The notes beneath the pieces were generated by a model that saw only the letters and a program-made list of their open reading frames with translations, searched no databases and was not told the origin of the DNA. DNA of 64,000 nucleotides from Locusta migratoria (lineage: Eukaryota > Arthropoda > Insecta > Orthoptera > Acrididae), in contig CM048744.1 in assembly GCA_026315105.1 (NCBI GenBank), positions 904,499,094-904,563,093 of the forward strand, read 5' to 3'. Both the position numbers and the translations under genes were made by a program. Position 1 is the first letter of the stretch, and each line of letters begins with the position of its first letter. Positions 22,209 through 33,573 of this stretch are shown piece by piece.

Positions 22209-22470
22209 TCGACCATGCAGCCACAGACATAATTTACATATACGTGTACTTCCTTGCCGCCGAGTAACGTCTTTGGCGCCTTGTATCTGTGGCCGCATGC
22301 GCAGTAGCGCGGCCCGCGCGTTTATAAGCACGAAGCGTGTGCTGGAGCGTCAGTCTTCGACTCGTCTCTGAAGATGGCTGAACGTTTCTCAGCCGAAATA
22401 TTAGAAGAAGAAAACTTTATGCGGCTGCACGCCCGAAACTTCTTTGAACAGTCATTGCGCCGCGAAAACA
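22209..22470 (+). other. PLE 3' region with promoter-like and ribozyme-like segments
   Basis: After the coding end come a GC-rich segment (GCATGCGCAGTAGCGCGGCC), TTTATAAGC at about 22320 that could be a TATA-like box, and the hammerhead-like core. In PLEs this kind of block is the pseudo-LTR. The 3' boundary is not defined. Confidence 0.5.
22363..22407 (+). ncRNA. Hammerhead-like motif at PLE 3' end
   Basis: CTGAAGA (22368-22374) fits CTGANGA exactly. Stem II GGCTGA (22376-22381) pairs with TCAGCC (22389-22394). GAA at 22395-22397 is followed by ATAT and T, the short stem III and cleavage base. Stem I is short: TCT (22365-22367) with AGA (22403-22405). Hammerheads are known in PLE pseudo-LTRs, which supports the reading; activity is not shown. 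Confidence 0.6.
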
Positions 22471-23507
22471 TGAAGATGCACGCAGCTAGTAGTTCACTCA
22501 TTGAGTGCCTGTACAGTTTTCTGGTAGTTTTGAAAAATGCACCCACGATACAGGAAAAGCGGTGTCCAAAAAGAGATTTTCTTTTTTTAATGATACCATA
22601 TTTTGTGAACATTCATTGTAAGGATATTCGGTGTTCATAGTTAAGTAAAAGACATCGAAGACAAAAGAAATGGACTAAAATCGACAGTGGTTAATGATAT
22701 ATGCCGAAAACTCTACAATGAGAAAAAGCGCATTTTTGTGGAGATGAGGCGATGTCTAACGTCATGTTCTCCACAACTACCTCAATATTGACATTCAGAG
22801 ATTGCTTTCTGTGCTTCAGTGCCATCTTTCGGGACTGCGCTCCACTGAGTTGTGAAACTCCTAACAAGCTGCGAGGTGTATGACGGACGTAAAAGTTATA
22901 TGGTTCTTCGATACGTACCTCGTAAAGAACTAGATAAGGAAAGATCAAATCCAATGGTCGAGGAGAAGGATTAGCATAAAACGAACATGAACATCACACT
23001 CCTGTCTGCGGTAACACCTGCGTAATAGTCGATGCAATATTCTATCGCTTTATTCTACAAGTAAACTGCTGCGAGAAAATAATAGATGAAGAGCTCCTTA
23101 TATCAAGATACTAAACCTTCTTCGTTTTTTTCTCTGTGTGGCTAGATTGGAAAGCGAACAATGAAAAAGTTGTTGAGCCCTTCAGATACCATGAAATATT
23201 AATGACTTCAGACTTGAATGCTTTTCAGTCGTGTTTCGCGACGATTCTTTCTGGTGTGCTTAATTTCGCGCCCTGACCTTGTCTTCCAGGGTAACTAGAG
23301 GCAACGTGTACTCATTGCCTAGAAACCGACTGAACTGTCTGGGACATCTGAAGAAGCTGTAGGTCAGATGTTGGAAAATGAGTATAACTCAACTGAAACC
23401 TTGCATGAATGTCTTAAGACCAGTACTCCTTGAAATATGGAAATTCATTTCTTTGTGCTATACTTACTATGACTCACCTTTTCACTTGAAAACGAGCAGA
23501 CATTGTA
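22471..23507. other. Unassigned sequence
   Basis: No gene or repeat recognised. Confidence 0.45.
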
Positions 23508-23649
23508 CAGAGGGGTCCAAAATACTGTATTCGCTGTTTAAAGGTGCATAACGTGCAAGCTAATTAACGGAGTTGTCTCATTTTTGGTGAAAGAGTAGCT
23601 TGATGTACAACTTAAAGACATCACTGTAGGTGTTCGACATGGTTACCAT

Positions 23650-24812
23650 TAACATCCACACACAAACGATGCCGCCGAACTGCTGCACGAACTGACAGTG
23701 TTGTGTTCAATTGGATATCTGCACGTGGATGGAGTCTCGAAGTTCATCGAATGTGCGTGGCATTTGTCGATAAACGACGTCCTTTAGTGCTCCCTAAAGG
23801 TGCAAGTCCAGAGGAGTTAAGTCTGGGGAACGTGGTGGATATTCCACAGTACCTCTACGGCCTATCCATCTTCCTGGTAGATTTTGGTAGTGGGCTGGGC
23901 CACAATCTAGTTGAAAGAAAAATCTTCCGTCTCCATACATGTCTCGGATGGCAGGTAAAATGGATGTCTGAAGCCTCACCAGTAACTGTACCGTCACAGA
24001 AGAATGGCCCGATCAAACCCCTGCGAGACACCCACACCACAAATTTACACCTGGCAAATTCACGGCTTTGTCTAAAAGGACGTTCAGATTTTCGGCAGTC
24101 CAGTAGATGCAATTGTACTACTGAGTTTGAACTGTGCCTCATCAGACCACACAATCATCTCTGCAAACTCTTCATCGTTGCGCACCATGTTAGTAAACCA
24201 CTCACAGTACTCCATTCTACGATCTGGGTCGTTCTCGTTCACTGCGTGTAGCAATCGTGGGATGTAGCACTTCCACTTTGCTGTCTTCAAAATTCGCCGA
24301 AAACTTAGCGACTCACTCAAGTTTCATGGGCACACTCTCTAACAGACTTCTGTTGTAAGCGGGTGAATTATTGTAACATACGACGAGAGTTAGCTGGACT
24401 TGTTACTGTTACAGGTCGTCCAGATCGTTGTTTGTGTACATCTTTAACACAGTCTTCGGCTTCAAATTTGTCTCGAATGTGACGAATGGTTTAAAGTGTC
24501 GGTGAATCTGTTTGATAATCATTTTGCCATAACCGTTGAATCTCATCGATGTTTTCGTACTGACTCCCTTTCATCAAATGTTCAAATGTCTGTAAATCTA
24601 TCGGACCAAACTGCGTGGTCATCAGTCCGTAACTTACAAACTGCTTAAACCTAGGTAAACTAACCTACGGACAAACACACACACCCATGCCCCAGGGAGG
24701 ACTCGAACCTCCACGGCGAGCAACCGCGCGCTCCGCAGCGAGGTGCTTTAAACCGCTCGGCTACTCCACCGCGGCACTCCCTTTCATCGAATGTAAGCCT
24801 TGCGCCAGCCAT
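23650..24812 (-). pseudogene. Mariner-type DDE transposase, broken
   Basis: I take the start at 24812 because MAGARLTFDER opens the frame just inside the terminal repeat, as in related insect transposases. The SINE-B interrupts it about ten codons in. Downstream blocks, in several frames: FRRILKTAKWKCYIPRLLHA; IVWSDEAQFKL with the first catalytic D near 24142; RRGLIGPFFCDGTVTGE; FFFQLDCGPAHY with the second D near 23907; and EYPPRSPDLTPLDLHL with the third D near 23808. The spacing between the second and third D is shortened by a deletion after HY, so the exact DDxD class cannot be read. Known role: cut-and-paste DNA transposition in the nucleus. Confidence 0.85.
24576..24775 (-). mobile_element. 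SINE-B, minus strand
   Basis: Complete copy with tail, CCCCAGGGAGGACTCGAACC (B-box complement) and head complement. Flanked by perfect ACTCCCTTTCATC (24563-24575 and 24776-24788). It disrupts the transposase start region. Confidence 0.93.
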
Positions 24813-25019
24813 GTTTACTCGAGTAACTAGGTGCAACTAAGAACAAAACACTGACTATCCGGTGACTGTCATCTGACAAAACGAAACAACGCATTTTAAC
24901 GCGTGTGTGACAATTACTGGAACTAGAAACTATTACACTACCAAAGATGAGACAACTCCGTCAATTAGTTTGCAAGTTATGGACCTTTAAACAGTGGATA
25001 CATTTTCTGGACCACTCAG

Positions 25020-25478
25020 TGCATTTCCTCACCACATCCGACACGTACTTCGCTTTTCAAGTCGATTTTCCTTCTCCACTCAGACTCACTGTGCTCTTAC
25101 AATCTTGCACAGCATGATATTAGCTTGTTATTTACGGCGTCTTCTAGTTTCAATCCTTAACACTAAACATTTTTCAAAATGAATACTGATTTTGTTTCTC
25201 CTGAAGTTGATATTGAACTGCTTACACTATTATCATTTTCGTTAGTTTTATTTTTCATTTTACTGCTAGTAGTAGGCGTATATCTGTTCTAGTGTCATAG
25301 GGGAGCTTTCCATATATTTCGAGTGGTTGTGGGAACTAACTCCATGTACCAATCATCTAGAAATATTTTTTTTTCCTTCATTGATTTCAACCACAACAAA
25401 ATGTTAAATAAAGCCTTTTTGTCATGACACGACATGACAATGATTTATCATTTATTTCAAAACATAGACATATGATAG

Positions 25479-25479
<1 letters not shown>
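25020..25479. other. Unassigned sequence
   Basis: No element recognised. Confidence 0.4.

Positions 25480-25551
<72 letters not shown>
25480..25551. repeat. (TA)n microsatellite
   Basis: About 70 bases of uninterrupted alternating AT. Confidence 0.98.
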
Positions 25552-25552
<1 letters not shown>

Positions 25553-25809
25553 AAATATAAAAGGGAACGGTATAGTTTAGTGAATGGTCTCAGAAAATAT
25601 AGGGAAAAATAGTTCCAGACAAAATACGTCCACAATACTTCAAAACACCCACTTCAACTGAGAGTGTGGTCTCTTCGTTTTCAGTCTATTGTGATCTGTG
25701 GCCTGACGTGTTCAGTCTCATGTATTATTTGTTTGACATTCTTGTCTGCGCCAACAAACTGTAACGTTCATCATTCCGAATTGCCGCCAACGGTCAACTG
25801 TTTGACAAT

Positions 25810-26511
25810 TTGTATCATAAAATCACGCACCAGTTATCAATTTGATGACACTTTAGTTGACACGACATGTTTCGAGACCATATTGTCCCATTGCGAAGTG
25901 CTAAAAACCAGGAAACACATAAAACACATACAAATACGATGTTTTAAAAAGTATTTTGCGCTATTAAGGAGGGTTGTGACACCACGCTGAATGAAAAGGC
26001 AGAATTGTCTAAAGAGCATTTTTGGTCCCATTTTAGATTGTCCTCCTTTCGAAATAATGACTCATCCGTTTGTTTACCATTATATTGGAACGTGTTCTTC
26101 TAATTTACACTGTTTATTTAAACCTCTCCTTACCTAGACACTATCTTTGATCCCCTCACAACATCATCGTTGATAGCCGTTACTGTTCTCTGTTCCTTAT
26201 ATATTTGACATGTTCCCTCACTAGTGTATTCGAAATTAATTTTTATGGCGGATATGCACGAAACTTACGTACGTTTTAGAGTTTGACGTTGCACATTGGC
26301 AGAAAGGTTATTTAGTTTTTAAGGTGGGTGTCTTTGGTGTATTTTCAGTTCGTTATTTCCGTTTTTTTTTTTTTTAAATAACGTATTTTTATGTGGTTTA
26401 TTTTATTCCTGGTTTTTAGCACTTGACAGTGGGTCAATGTGGTCTCCAAACATGTCGTGCCGACTAAAGTGTTATTATATTGACAACTGGTTTGTGATTT
26501 TATGATACAAA
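25810..26511. repeat. Foldback pair with hammerhead-like 3' halves
   Basis: 25811-25950 and 26371-26510 are inverted copies (TTGTATCATAAAATCAC, CACTTTAGT, ACGACATGTTT, AGTGCTAAAAACCAGGAA). About 420 bases of unassigned sequence lie between. Each arm reads GCAC, then a hairpin GGGAC...GTCTC, then GAAACATGTC and GTG on the strand facing outward. That resembles stem I, stem II, the GAAA core, palindromic stem III ACATGT and the cleavage C, but the CTGANGA part is not recognisable. Confidence 0.7.
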
Positions 26512-27073
26512 ATGTAGCGTTCATCGACATCGACCTAAATTGTGAGTTCACGTGAAGTTTCCATCTTCTGTGGAGACCTGAACTGATTGGTGTATGAAAT
26601 AAATGGTCTAATTATCAAGCTGCTGCCTGTGCGATTCAGCCTGCTGCATATAACGTGTTGGTTTACCTCAACAGAAATAGCGGCCTTTATACCTCCACTT
26701 AGTTCTGTATAACTTATGCATGTTTTCACGCATGCAGTGATGATTGGTCTAGAAGCTGTAAGTAAATTGCTTTTCATGTGTTGGGAATACTTTCGTTCCT
26801 ATTAAAGGCGAGGCGTCGGAACAAGACTCATGTCGTTGGTCCACAAGACTACAGGCCGTGCTGCGCGAAGAATATCCCGCAAATAAACGGCAGTCCCACG
26901 TGACAAGCCATATTTATATGTTACTAGATGTTTCCTTCATGCTGGAGGTATCTACGCCTTCCAACAGGACACAAAATCATCGTCGACGATGTCATTCGCT
27001 ATTAATCTAAAACCGCCTGATACTTCTTACAGCGTTTTAGTATTTTTCTCGGAGTACTAGCGACCGCCCTCGC
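26512..27073. other. Unassigned sequence
   Basis: No element recognised. Confidence 0.45.
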
Positions 27074-27270
27074 TTCAAATGTTCAAATATTTGTAAAGCT
27101 AAGACACCAAACTGCAGTGGTCATCGGTCTCTACTACTTAAACTAACTTATGCTAAGTACAACACAAACACACACACACACACATACACTTATGCCCCAG
27201 GGAGGATTCGAACCTTCTAAGGGGAACTGCCGCGCACTCTGCAGAAAGGCCACTCCTGCACTGCCCCCAG
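27074..27270 (-). mobile_element. SINE-B, diverged, minus strand
   Basis: Tail complement TTCAAATGTTCAAATATTTG, a CA repeat, CCCCAGGGAGGATTCGAACC, and an altered head. Confidence 0.75.
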
Positions 27271-27402
27271 GCTTCACATGTATATTTTCATAAACGAGGC
27301 GCGTCTATGAAATTGTACATAGATACAGAAGAAATTTTATTGCACAAAATTCTACAACTCTTAAACTACTTTTCTGCATAACTGCCGAAACTTTGCAGGC
27401 AT

Positions 27403-27594
27403 GCCGGCCGCGGTGGCCGAGGGGACTGAGGCACTTCAGTCACGGTCTGCACGGCCACTACGGTCGGGGGTTCGAATCCCCCCTCGGGCATGGATATTTG
27501 TGCCGTCCTTAATTGTAGGTAGTTCATAAGTAGTTTGTAAGTTTAGGGACTGATGACCCCGTAGTTAAGTCCCTTAAGCTTAACAAACATCTGA
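27403..27594 (+). mobile_element. SINE-A
   Basis: Full head, B-box and tail. Flanked by TTTGCAGGCAT (27392-27402 and 27595-27605). Confidence 0.93.
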
Positions 27595-27619
27595 TTTGCA
27601 GGCATTTGTCACAGCGTGG

Positions 27620-27999
27620 CACCAGGTTTTGTATACCTTCTTCATAGAAATCTGCCACCTGTGTCTTCAACCAGTTGGAAACAGTGAAATTTGGGGGAAG
27701 TCCATAGCGAGAGCACTAATTGTAAACCTAAGGTTATCCTGGATCTTGTCATCAATCGCGTGAACCAGTTCTTCTGTAACCAAAGGTGGACGCCCACTTC
27801 GTTCTTCATCGTGCACATCACTACGCCCGCCATTGAACTGTCGGACCCATCTACTCACCATCGAATCACTCATCGCATTTGGTCCGTAGACAACGCAAAT
27901 TTGCCGATAAATTTCACTCGGTTTCACTTTCCTCGCATTCAGAAACCGAATCACCGACCTGATTTCGCAGGCGGCGGTATTTTCAATCAACGCCGACAT
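27620..27999 (-). pseudogene. Mariner transposase N-terminal half
   Basis: Start MSALIENTAAC at 27999. The frame holds the paired-type helix-turn-helix: RSVIRFLNARKVKPSEIYRQ, MVSRWVRQFNGGR, DEERSGRPP and FTISALAMDFPQIS. The catalytic core (WxxHDN-type blocks) is missing. Near 27660-27620, in other frames, C-terminal wording such as FYEEG and LVPRCDKC-like residues appears, so the deletion joined the DNA-binding region to the C-terminus. Such products can bind ends but not cut. Confidence 0.8.
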
Positions 28000-28161
28000 T
28001 TTAAACAAGCACAACAAATCGTTCGTAGCTCACAGCGATCTCCAAATGGCGCACGTTCTTCTCCTTGATACACATCGTCTACAGCGCATGTGCGGAACTG
28101 CAATCGCAGAGTTGCAGCGGAGATAAATTGAAACGGAACTTACTTTCTGGACGCGCCTCGT

Positions 28162-28989
28162 ATTTTAGAAATCTATAAAAATCTATGTTTGTATTTAATT
28201 TATTGGTTGCTATTTTCTATGTAATGTGATTAAGCAAAATTAATTCGATGCTTATACATTTCTCCACATGTTTAATCCATATTTTATACAAACACCATAG
28301 TGTAATATATATTTAAAACCTTACGTCTGGGATTTGGAACGGCAGTAGAGTCAACCCTAGCGGCACCAAAAAAATCAAAGTCACTGAAGCGACGCTAGCT
28401 CTCAAAGCGGCAGCATTGCAGTTACAGAACAATCGCATGAAACAAACGGGTAGGTCTTTCCTCACTTCGATCACTTCTGTCGTTCACAATGACAAACTTT
28501 CACGTACACGTTAATAAATATCTTGATCCTATCGCTGTCAAACTTCTTAGGATCACCCGCTGTGCTAATTTTAATATTTTCTGAATATTTCATCAAAATT
28601 TCTCTAGTCATCTTCTTGTCCTAAGAGACCATATATACATATAGCCATTTTTCATAAGTATAGATGTTTCACATGTATGGTTTTCCTATATTTTTGAGTC
28701 GATGTGTGCTAGTGCTTCTGGTTTTTTCCACAGGTTGAAGTAGTAGTTTTCTAGATCAGTAAGATTGATACCTAAGACAACTTTCTAAAAATTTTAAATT
28801 ATCCATAACTGGTAATGCTCTCGACGCATATTTACGTTAAGGTGACAAAAGTAATTTGTACTCCAGTGATTCAAGTGAAAGAGTCTCTACCTGGTTATGG
28901 CACTCGACGAAAACATACTTAAACATAATAATAGCTTAGCTAATTTCATGTGACATCCGTTAGGGAATTAAACATTCCCGTATAGACGG
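28162..28989. other. Unassigned sequence
   Basis: No element recognised. Confidence 0.45.
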
Positions 28990-30212
28990 TGTTAATGGTG
29001 TGAAAGGGGAATCGATAGGTTGAAGTTTGATATGGTAAGGATTAGTGAACTTCGGAAGCAGGACGAACAGGATTTTTGGTCAGGTGAGTACAGGCTTATA
29101 AATACCAGATCAGCTGGTAGTAACGCGTGAGTAGGCCTGATAGTAAGAAAACATGAATGTAGGTAATTTACTATGAACAGCATAGTGAATACATTATCTT
29201 AGATACAAAGCCAACATCGACCACAGTAGTACAAGTTTACATGCCAACTAGCTCTGCCGACGATGACAAGATCTAAGAAATGTATGAGGAGATAAAATAT
29301 ATTATTCTGACCATTAAAGGAGAAGAAAACTTCTAATGGAGAATTGGAAGTCGGTAGCAGGAAATGGAAGAGAAGGAAAAGTATTAGGTGAATATGGACT
29401 AGAGAAAAGGAATGAAGGATGTGATCGCCTGGTAGAATTTTGTGCAGAGCACAATTTAATCACCACAAACACTGGTTTGAACATCATGAAAGGAGGTTAT
29501 GTACGTGTAAGAGACCAAAAGACACTGGTAGGTGGAGGTACCAGATGCACTTTATAATGGTAAGGCAAATGTTTATAAAGCTGGTTTTAAACTGTAAGAC
29601 ATATCCAGAGCAGATATTGACTCTGGCCATAACTCATTGGCTATGAACTGTAGATTAAAACTTAAGAGCTGCAAAGAGGTAGAAATCAAGGAAATGGAAT
29701 CTGGACAATTTGAAGCAACTAGAGGTAGTTGCGAGGTTTAGAAGGAGCATTAGGCAAGGAGTGTATGAAACGGGGGAAAGTAATACAGTAGAAGAAGAAT
29801 AGGTAGCTCTGAGAGATAGTGAAGGCCGCATAGGATCATATACGCAAAAGGCCTACTAGAAACCCTTGGATAACTTAGTACTGAACTTAATTGATAAAAG
29901 GTGAAAATATAAAAATGTGTCATTGAAGCAGGCAAAAGAGAGTACAGACGTCTGGAAAATGAGGTTGACAGGAAATGCAGATTGGCTAAGCAAAAATAGC
30001 TTGAGGAGAAATGCAAGGACATAGAAGAATGTATAACTATGAGAAAGATCGATACCGCCTAAAGGAAAATAAAACAGACATTGGGAGACGAGCAAACCAG
30101 CTCCATGAATATCAAGAACTCAAATTTCAGTACTAAGCAAAGAAGGGAAGGCTGAAAGGTGGAAAGAATATATAGAGGGCCTGTACCAAGGAAATAACTT
30201 GAAGGCGTAGAA
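28990..30212 (+). mobile_element. RTE-type LINE, endonuclease part, decayed
   Basis: Shares long collinear stretches with the RTE copies at 33574 and 51483: GAACAGGATTTTTGGTCAGG, VYMPTSSADDD (endonuclease block), the GKVLGEYGLEKRNEG-like block, and LVEFCAEHNLITTN. The catalytic GDWN motif is altered (WRIG/ENWKS context near 29330). Many stops. It is cut off at about 30212, before the RT. Confidence 0.8.
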
Positions 30213-30335
30213 GGACCCGTTTATTCATTGTTGCTTTCTCTGTTGTTATTTAGAATATTGAAACCCATCATAACATCTTCTGAAGGAGAAAATGAAGAGA
30301 GAGGCAATTTGTATCAGGATATTGAACGACATTGT
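30213..30335 (-). repeat. Repeat segment, inverted copy at 36551
   Basis: Reverse complement of 36551-36680, sharing CCCGTTTA, GCTTTCTCTG, TTGAAACCCATCA, AATTTGTATCAGGATA. Both copies lie beside the 3' end of an RTE copy. Confidence 0.7.
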
Positions 30336-30870
30336 TGTTGTTGTTGTTGATGCAGCTCACCATCCTACTCTATCAGCAAGCCTCTCAATCTCCTCATAAG
30401 AACTGCCCCTACATCCATTTGAATCTGCTTACTGTATTCTTCTCTTGGTCTCGCTCTGAGATTTTTATCCCACACACTTCCTTCCAATGCGAAATTCACG
30501 ATTCCTTAATGTCTAAGAATTTGTCCTACCAATCGATCCCTTCTTTTAGTCAATGTATCGCAGAAATTCCTTTTCTCCCCAATTCTGTTCAGTACCTCAT
30601 TCGATACCCGATCCGCCCACCTAATTTTCAGCATTCTTCTGTAACACTTTCTTCCTGTCCACGCTGTTTGTCGTCCATGTTTCACTCCCATACAAGGCAA
30701 CACTCCACACAAATACCCCCAGAAAAGACTTCTTTGTGCTTAAATTAATATTTGATATTAACAAATTTCGATTTTACGAAAACGCTTTTCTTCCCATTGC
30801 CATTCTGCATTTTATATCCTCTGTACTGCGACAATCGCGTGTTACTGTACTGTAATTATTTAAGAGTTTT
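30336..30870 (-). mobile_element. RTE-type LINE, 3' end
   Basis: On the minus strand: MCGVLPCMGVKHGRQTAW, then KCYRRMLKIRWADRV, LVGQILRH, and a terminus of CAA/CAACAA repeats after GAGCTGCATCA. This is the C-terminal region and 3' end of the same RTE family as 33574-36478. Confidence 0.8.
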
Positions 30871-32249
30871 ATTATCTTCCTAGTTTTTTACATATTGGTT
30901 TACATCTTTGAATGTCGAGTATTGTTTCCTCATGATTGCGAATATGCACCATGCTTACACATCAAGCGTGGTTGCGACAAGGAGTTTCTAATTATTTGCG
31001 GCACGAAGTTTATATTCATTGCTTATAAACATTTGTTCCATTTCTGTGTGTTCCCTTTCACGTAATGATTTGTATTATATTTGTAAACGTGCTCACTTAA
31101 GAAGTAGTAAATTATGTTAGTCGTGTGACCTGCTTTCATAAGTAATTTACAGAAAATTATGACCATGCTATGTAAAACATTTTGGAACAATTTACCAAGC
31201 CAACTGGATCTCCGTGCTCGCTTCATTAAAAGAGATTGTTCTCTAAAAAAGAAATCTGTTTTATTGTGAAAGTTATGAAACGGTAGTTTGAAAACTGTGC
31301 AATATGGTGTATAGAAAAAATTGATTTTGCTGAATTCTTAGAGCTCATTTTGAAAACACATTCTAAATTATTTTAATCTGATTTGTTAAGACTGAAGTAA
31401 CTTCTTTAAAAGTTATACCACTCATAGACACAAAACAATTTTCTGATAATTTAATGTTTTTTTGGCTTACCACACTACTCTCTACTTCACGCATTGGTGC
31501 CATTTCTGCCTTTTCACTCAACACGTTTATAATCTCCACGACGTTTATAGGACTTTATGTTTCAAATCCGATACGTACTGCACACCAGCATTCCATTTCT
31601 ATTAGAGTTTTACTTTGTACGTTTATAGTTGACAATCATTTTCGATTTTCCTTTTCTATCTTCCGTACCTGCCAGAGGACGAAATTTCCTTGTTTACAGA
31701 CAAGTTCTGCCGGTCAGCGATTCACGTATCGGAAAGTGCTTCGCGTCAGGTTCACAGGCGGAACTTTCGGTGTTATTGACGTCAGAAATCACAGGGCAAC
31801 TTTTATTGCAGGTAAAGTAATGTCGCTGTTTTCATTAATACCGATAGCGAAGAAAACATCATCCATTTTGTGTGACAACTGTACCGTTTCCAACCGAATC
31901 CGTAGGAATCAAGGTCTAGTACGGATGGTGAATCAGCAGACCAGTTTACTTACTACTTAAAGTAGTTTCAGTTTTTAACGAGAGAAGGTAGAATATTGTC
32001 GCCTTCCTTGTAACAAGGTGAAGAGGTCTTGCAATACTCAGCAGTTCTTTTCGGAAATAACAATAACGACAACTTAATTCCGGTGCCAGATTAAACAACA
32101 TTTCGAAATCACACTATTAAATTTCCTTTTATATCATTCCATATGCCATATATGTATATGACATTCGGTTTTGTATTTAAGCACACAGCACGCTATTTGG
32201 ATTATGCAAGATACCCATTATAAACTTTTCATTATTTACATATCGTAGC
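30871..32249. other. Unassigned sequence
   Basis: A 168-residue plus-strand open frame at 31454-31960 has no recognisable domain, and its context (AT-rich, no neighbours) gives no support. I would not call it a gene. Confidence 0.4.
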
Positions 32250-32260
32250 ACAAATGTAAC

Positions 32261-32462
32261 GCCGGCCGCGGTGGCCGAGGAGACTGAGGCGCTCCAGTCA
32301 CGGTCTGCACGGCCACTACGGCCGGGGGTTCGAATCCCCCCTCGGGCATGGATATTTGTGCCGTCCTAGTTTGTAAGTAGTTCATAAGTAGTTTGTAAGT
32401 TTAGGGACTGATGACCCCGTAGTTAAGTCCCATAAGATTTACAAACATTTGAACATTTTTGA
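32261..32462 (+). mobile_element. SINE-A
   Basis: Complete copy. Flanked by ACAAATGTAAC (32250-32260 and 32463-32473). Confidence 0.93.
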
Positions 32463-32639
32463 ACAAATGTAACACTAGTTTTGACCTCTAGCATATTACT
32501 GTAAAGATAAATAAAATAAAGTAAAACAGAGTGTACTTTATCACCGAGAATACCTCAGTCACGGACCAAACGAGACGAGGTGGTATTCTGTGATATTAAG
32601 GTAATATAGTTACCGGTCTTCGATACGATTTTCCACAAT

Positions 32640-33430
32640 TTTTTTGTCAGTCTCTTCATTTCAGTGTAGCACTTGAACCATATGTTCTCAACTATTCCTC
32701 GAATGTATTCCAACTGATTTCACTCTCTAAAGTTACTTATAATACCACAGAATATTATCCTGATTTTCTACCACACTGGTTTTACTTTGGTCAGGGCAAC
32801 TCGTGAGTGCAGCTCGACAGGATGGTGTGCAGTGGTCGCAGTGGTCGCAGATCTTCCTCATTCCCTATTATATTACTCCTCTAACTTTTAAGTTTCTTTT
32901 GTACAACAATACTTCAAAAGCTCCGATTTTTCTTGTTTTCCCACAGTCTATTATTCATTGTCATACAACGCTGGGTTCTAAACGTACATTTTCAGAAGTT
33001 CAGTTTGAGACCTGCGTTTGCAACTAGACGTCATGTCTTAGTCAGGAGTGCCCTCTGTGCCTTTCCTGAACTTCTTTGTACTTTTTTTCTTCGACGATCA
33101 ATCGAAGTATTTCTTGTTTCCCTATGCTTCCAACAGTTACTTTCCTCGTGCTAAGTTTGCCACAGATTATCACTATTCTTCAACCGAGCTGCTTAGGCTG
33201 CTATTCCTTATCAGATTATCGCCATCTGTATTGAACTTTATTCACAATCCCACATACTCCGTACGATTCTCCTAAATTTCAATCTACTATTCATCATCGC
33301 TAAACTGTATTCTCCTCCCAGTACTGCTTACAATCCATACATCTGACTTAGGAATCTCTGTCTTTGAAAACCTCTTCGTTTTGCAAACCTTATCTCATTC
33401 TCTTGTTATTCTAAAAAAGAGTATTTGCTA
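32640..33430 (-). mobile_element. RTE-type LINE remnant, heavily decayed
   Basis: The nucleotide wording on the minus strand resembles RTE copies: the segment around 32940-33000 is the complement of the YGSETWT-type C-terminal region (GTTTTCCCACAGTC, ACAACGCTG), and 33300-33360 resembles the endonuclease region. No frame longer than a few dozen residues survives. Confidence 0.45.
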
Positions 33431-33573
33431 TTACCCACTGAAATTTATTGCGTATCTCACACATTCTCATCTGCCATTCCTACTTCTCAACTTTTTTTCC
33501 TGTTCATTCCAGTACTGCGTTCCAGACGTATATAATTGTCAACTCATGATTATATACGTATATATTATCAACC
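33431..33573. other. Unassigned spacer
   Basis: Short pyrimidine-rich spacer before the RTE copy. Confidence 0.3.

Larger units (their letters stand above)
23508..25019 (-). mobile_element. Mariner-type DNA transposon with ~77-base terminal inverted repeats
   Basis: The left end (from CAGAGGGGTCC) and right end (to GGACCACTCAG) are inverted repeats over about 77 bases, sharing CTGTTTAAAGGT, GCATAAC/CCATAAC and ACGGAGTTGTCTCAT. TA precedes the left end, as expected for this superfamily, while TG follows the right end, a likely mutation. A SINE-B sits at 24576-24775, inside the N-terminal coding region. Without it the element is about 1.3 kb, a normal mariner length. Confidence 0.88.
27294..28161 (-). 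mobile_element. Mariner element, internally deleted
   Basis: The ends match as inverted repeats: ACGAGGCGCGTC at the left and GACGCGCCTCGT at the right, next to TA on the right side. A SINE-A (27403-27594) splits the left part. Without it, only about 680 bases remain, roughly half a normal mariner. Confidence 0.8.

Noticed and set aside
23703..24251. 182-residue plus-strand frame as a gene
   Set aside because: It is the antisense shadow of the mariner transposase blocks on the minus strand.
31454..31960. 168-residue open frame on the plus strand as a gene
   Set aside because: It is the longest frame in its region, but the protein has no recognisable domain, the composition follows the AT-rich DNA, and no splice, promoter or neighbour supports it.
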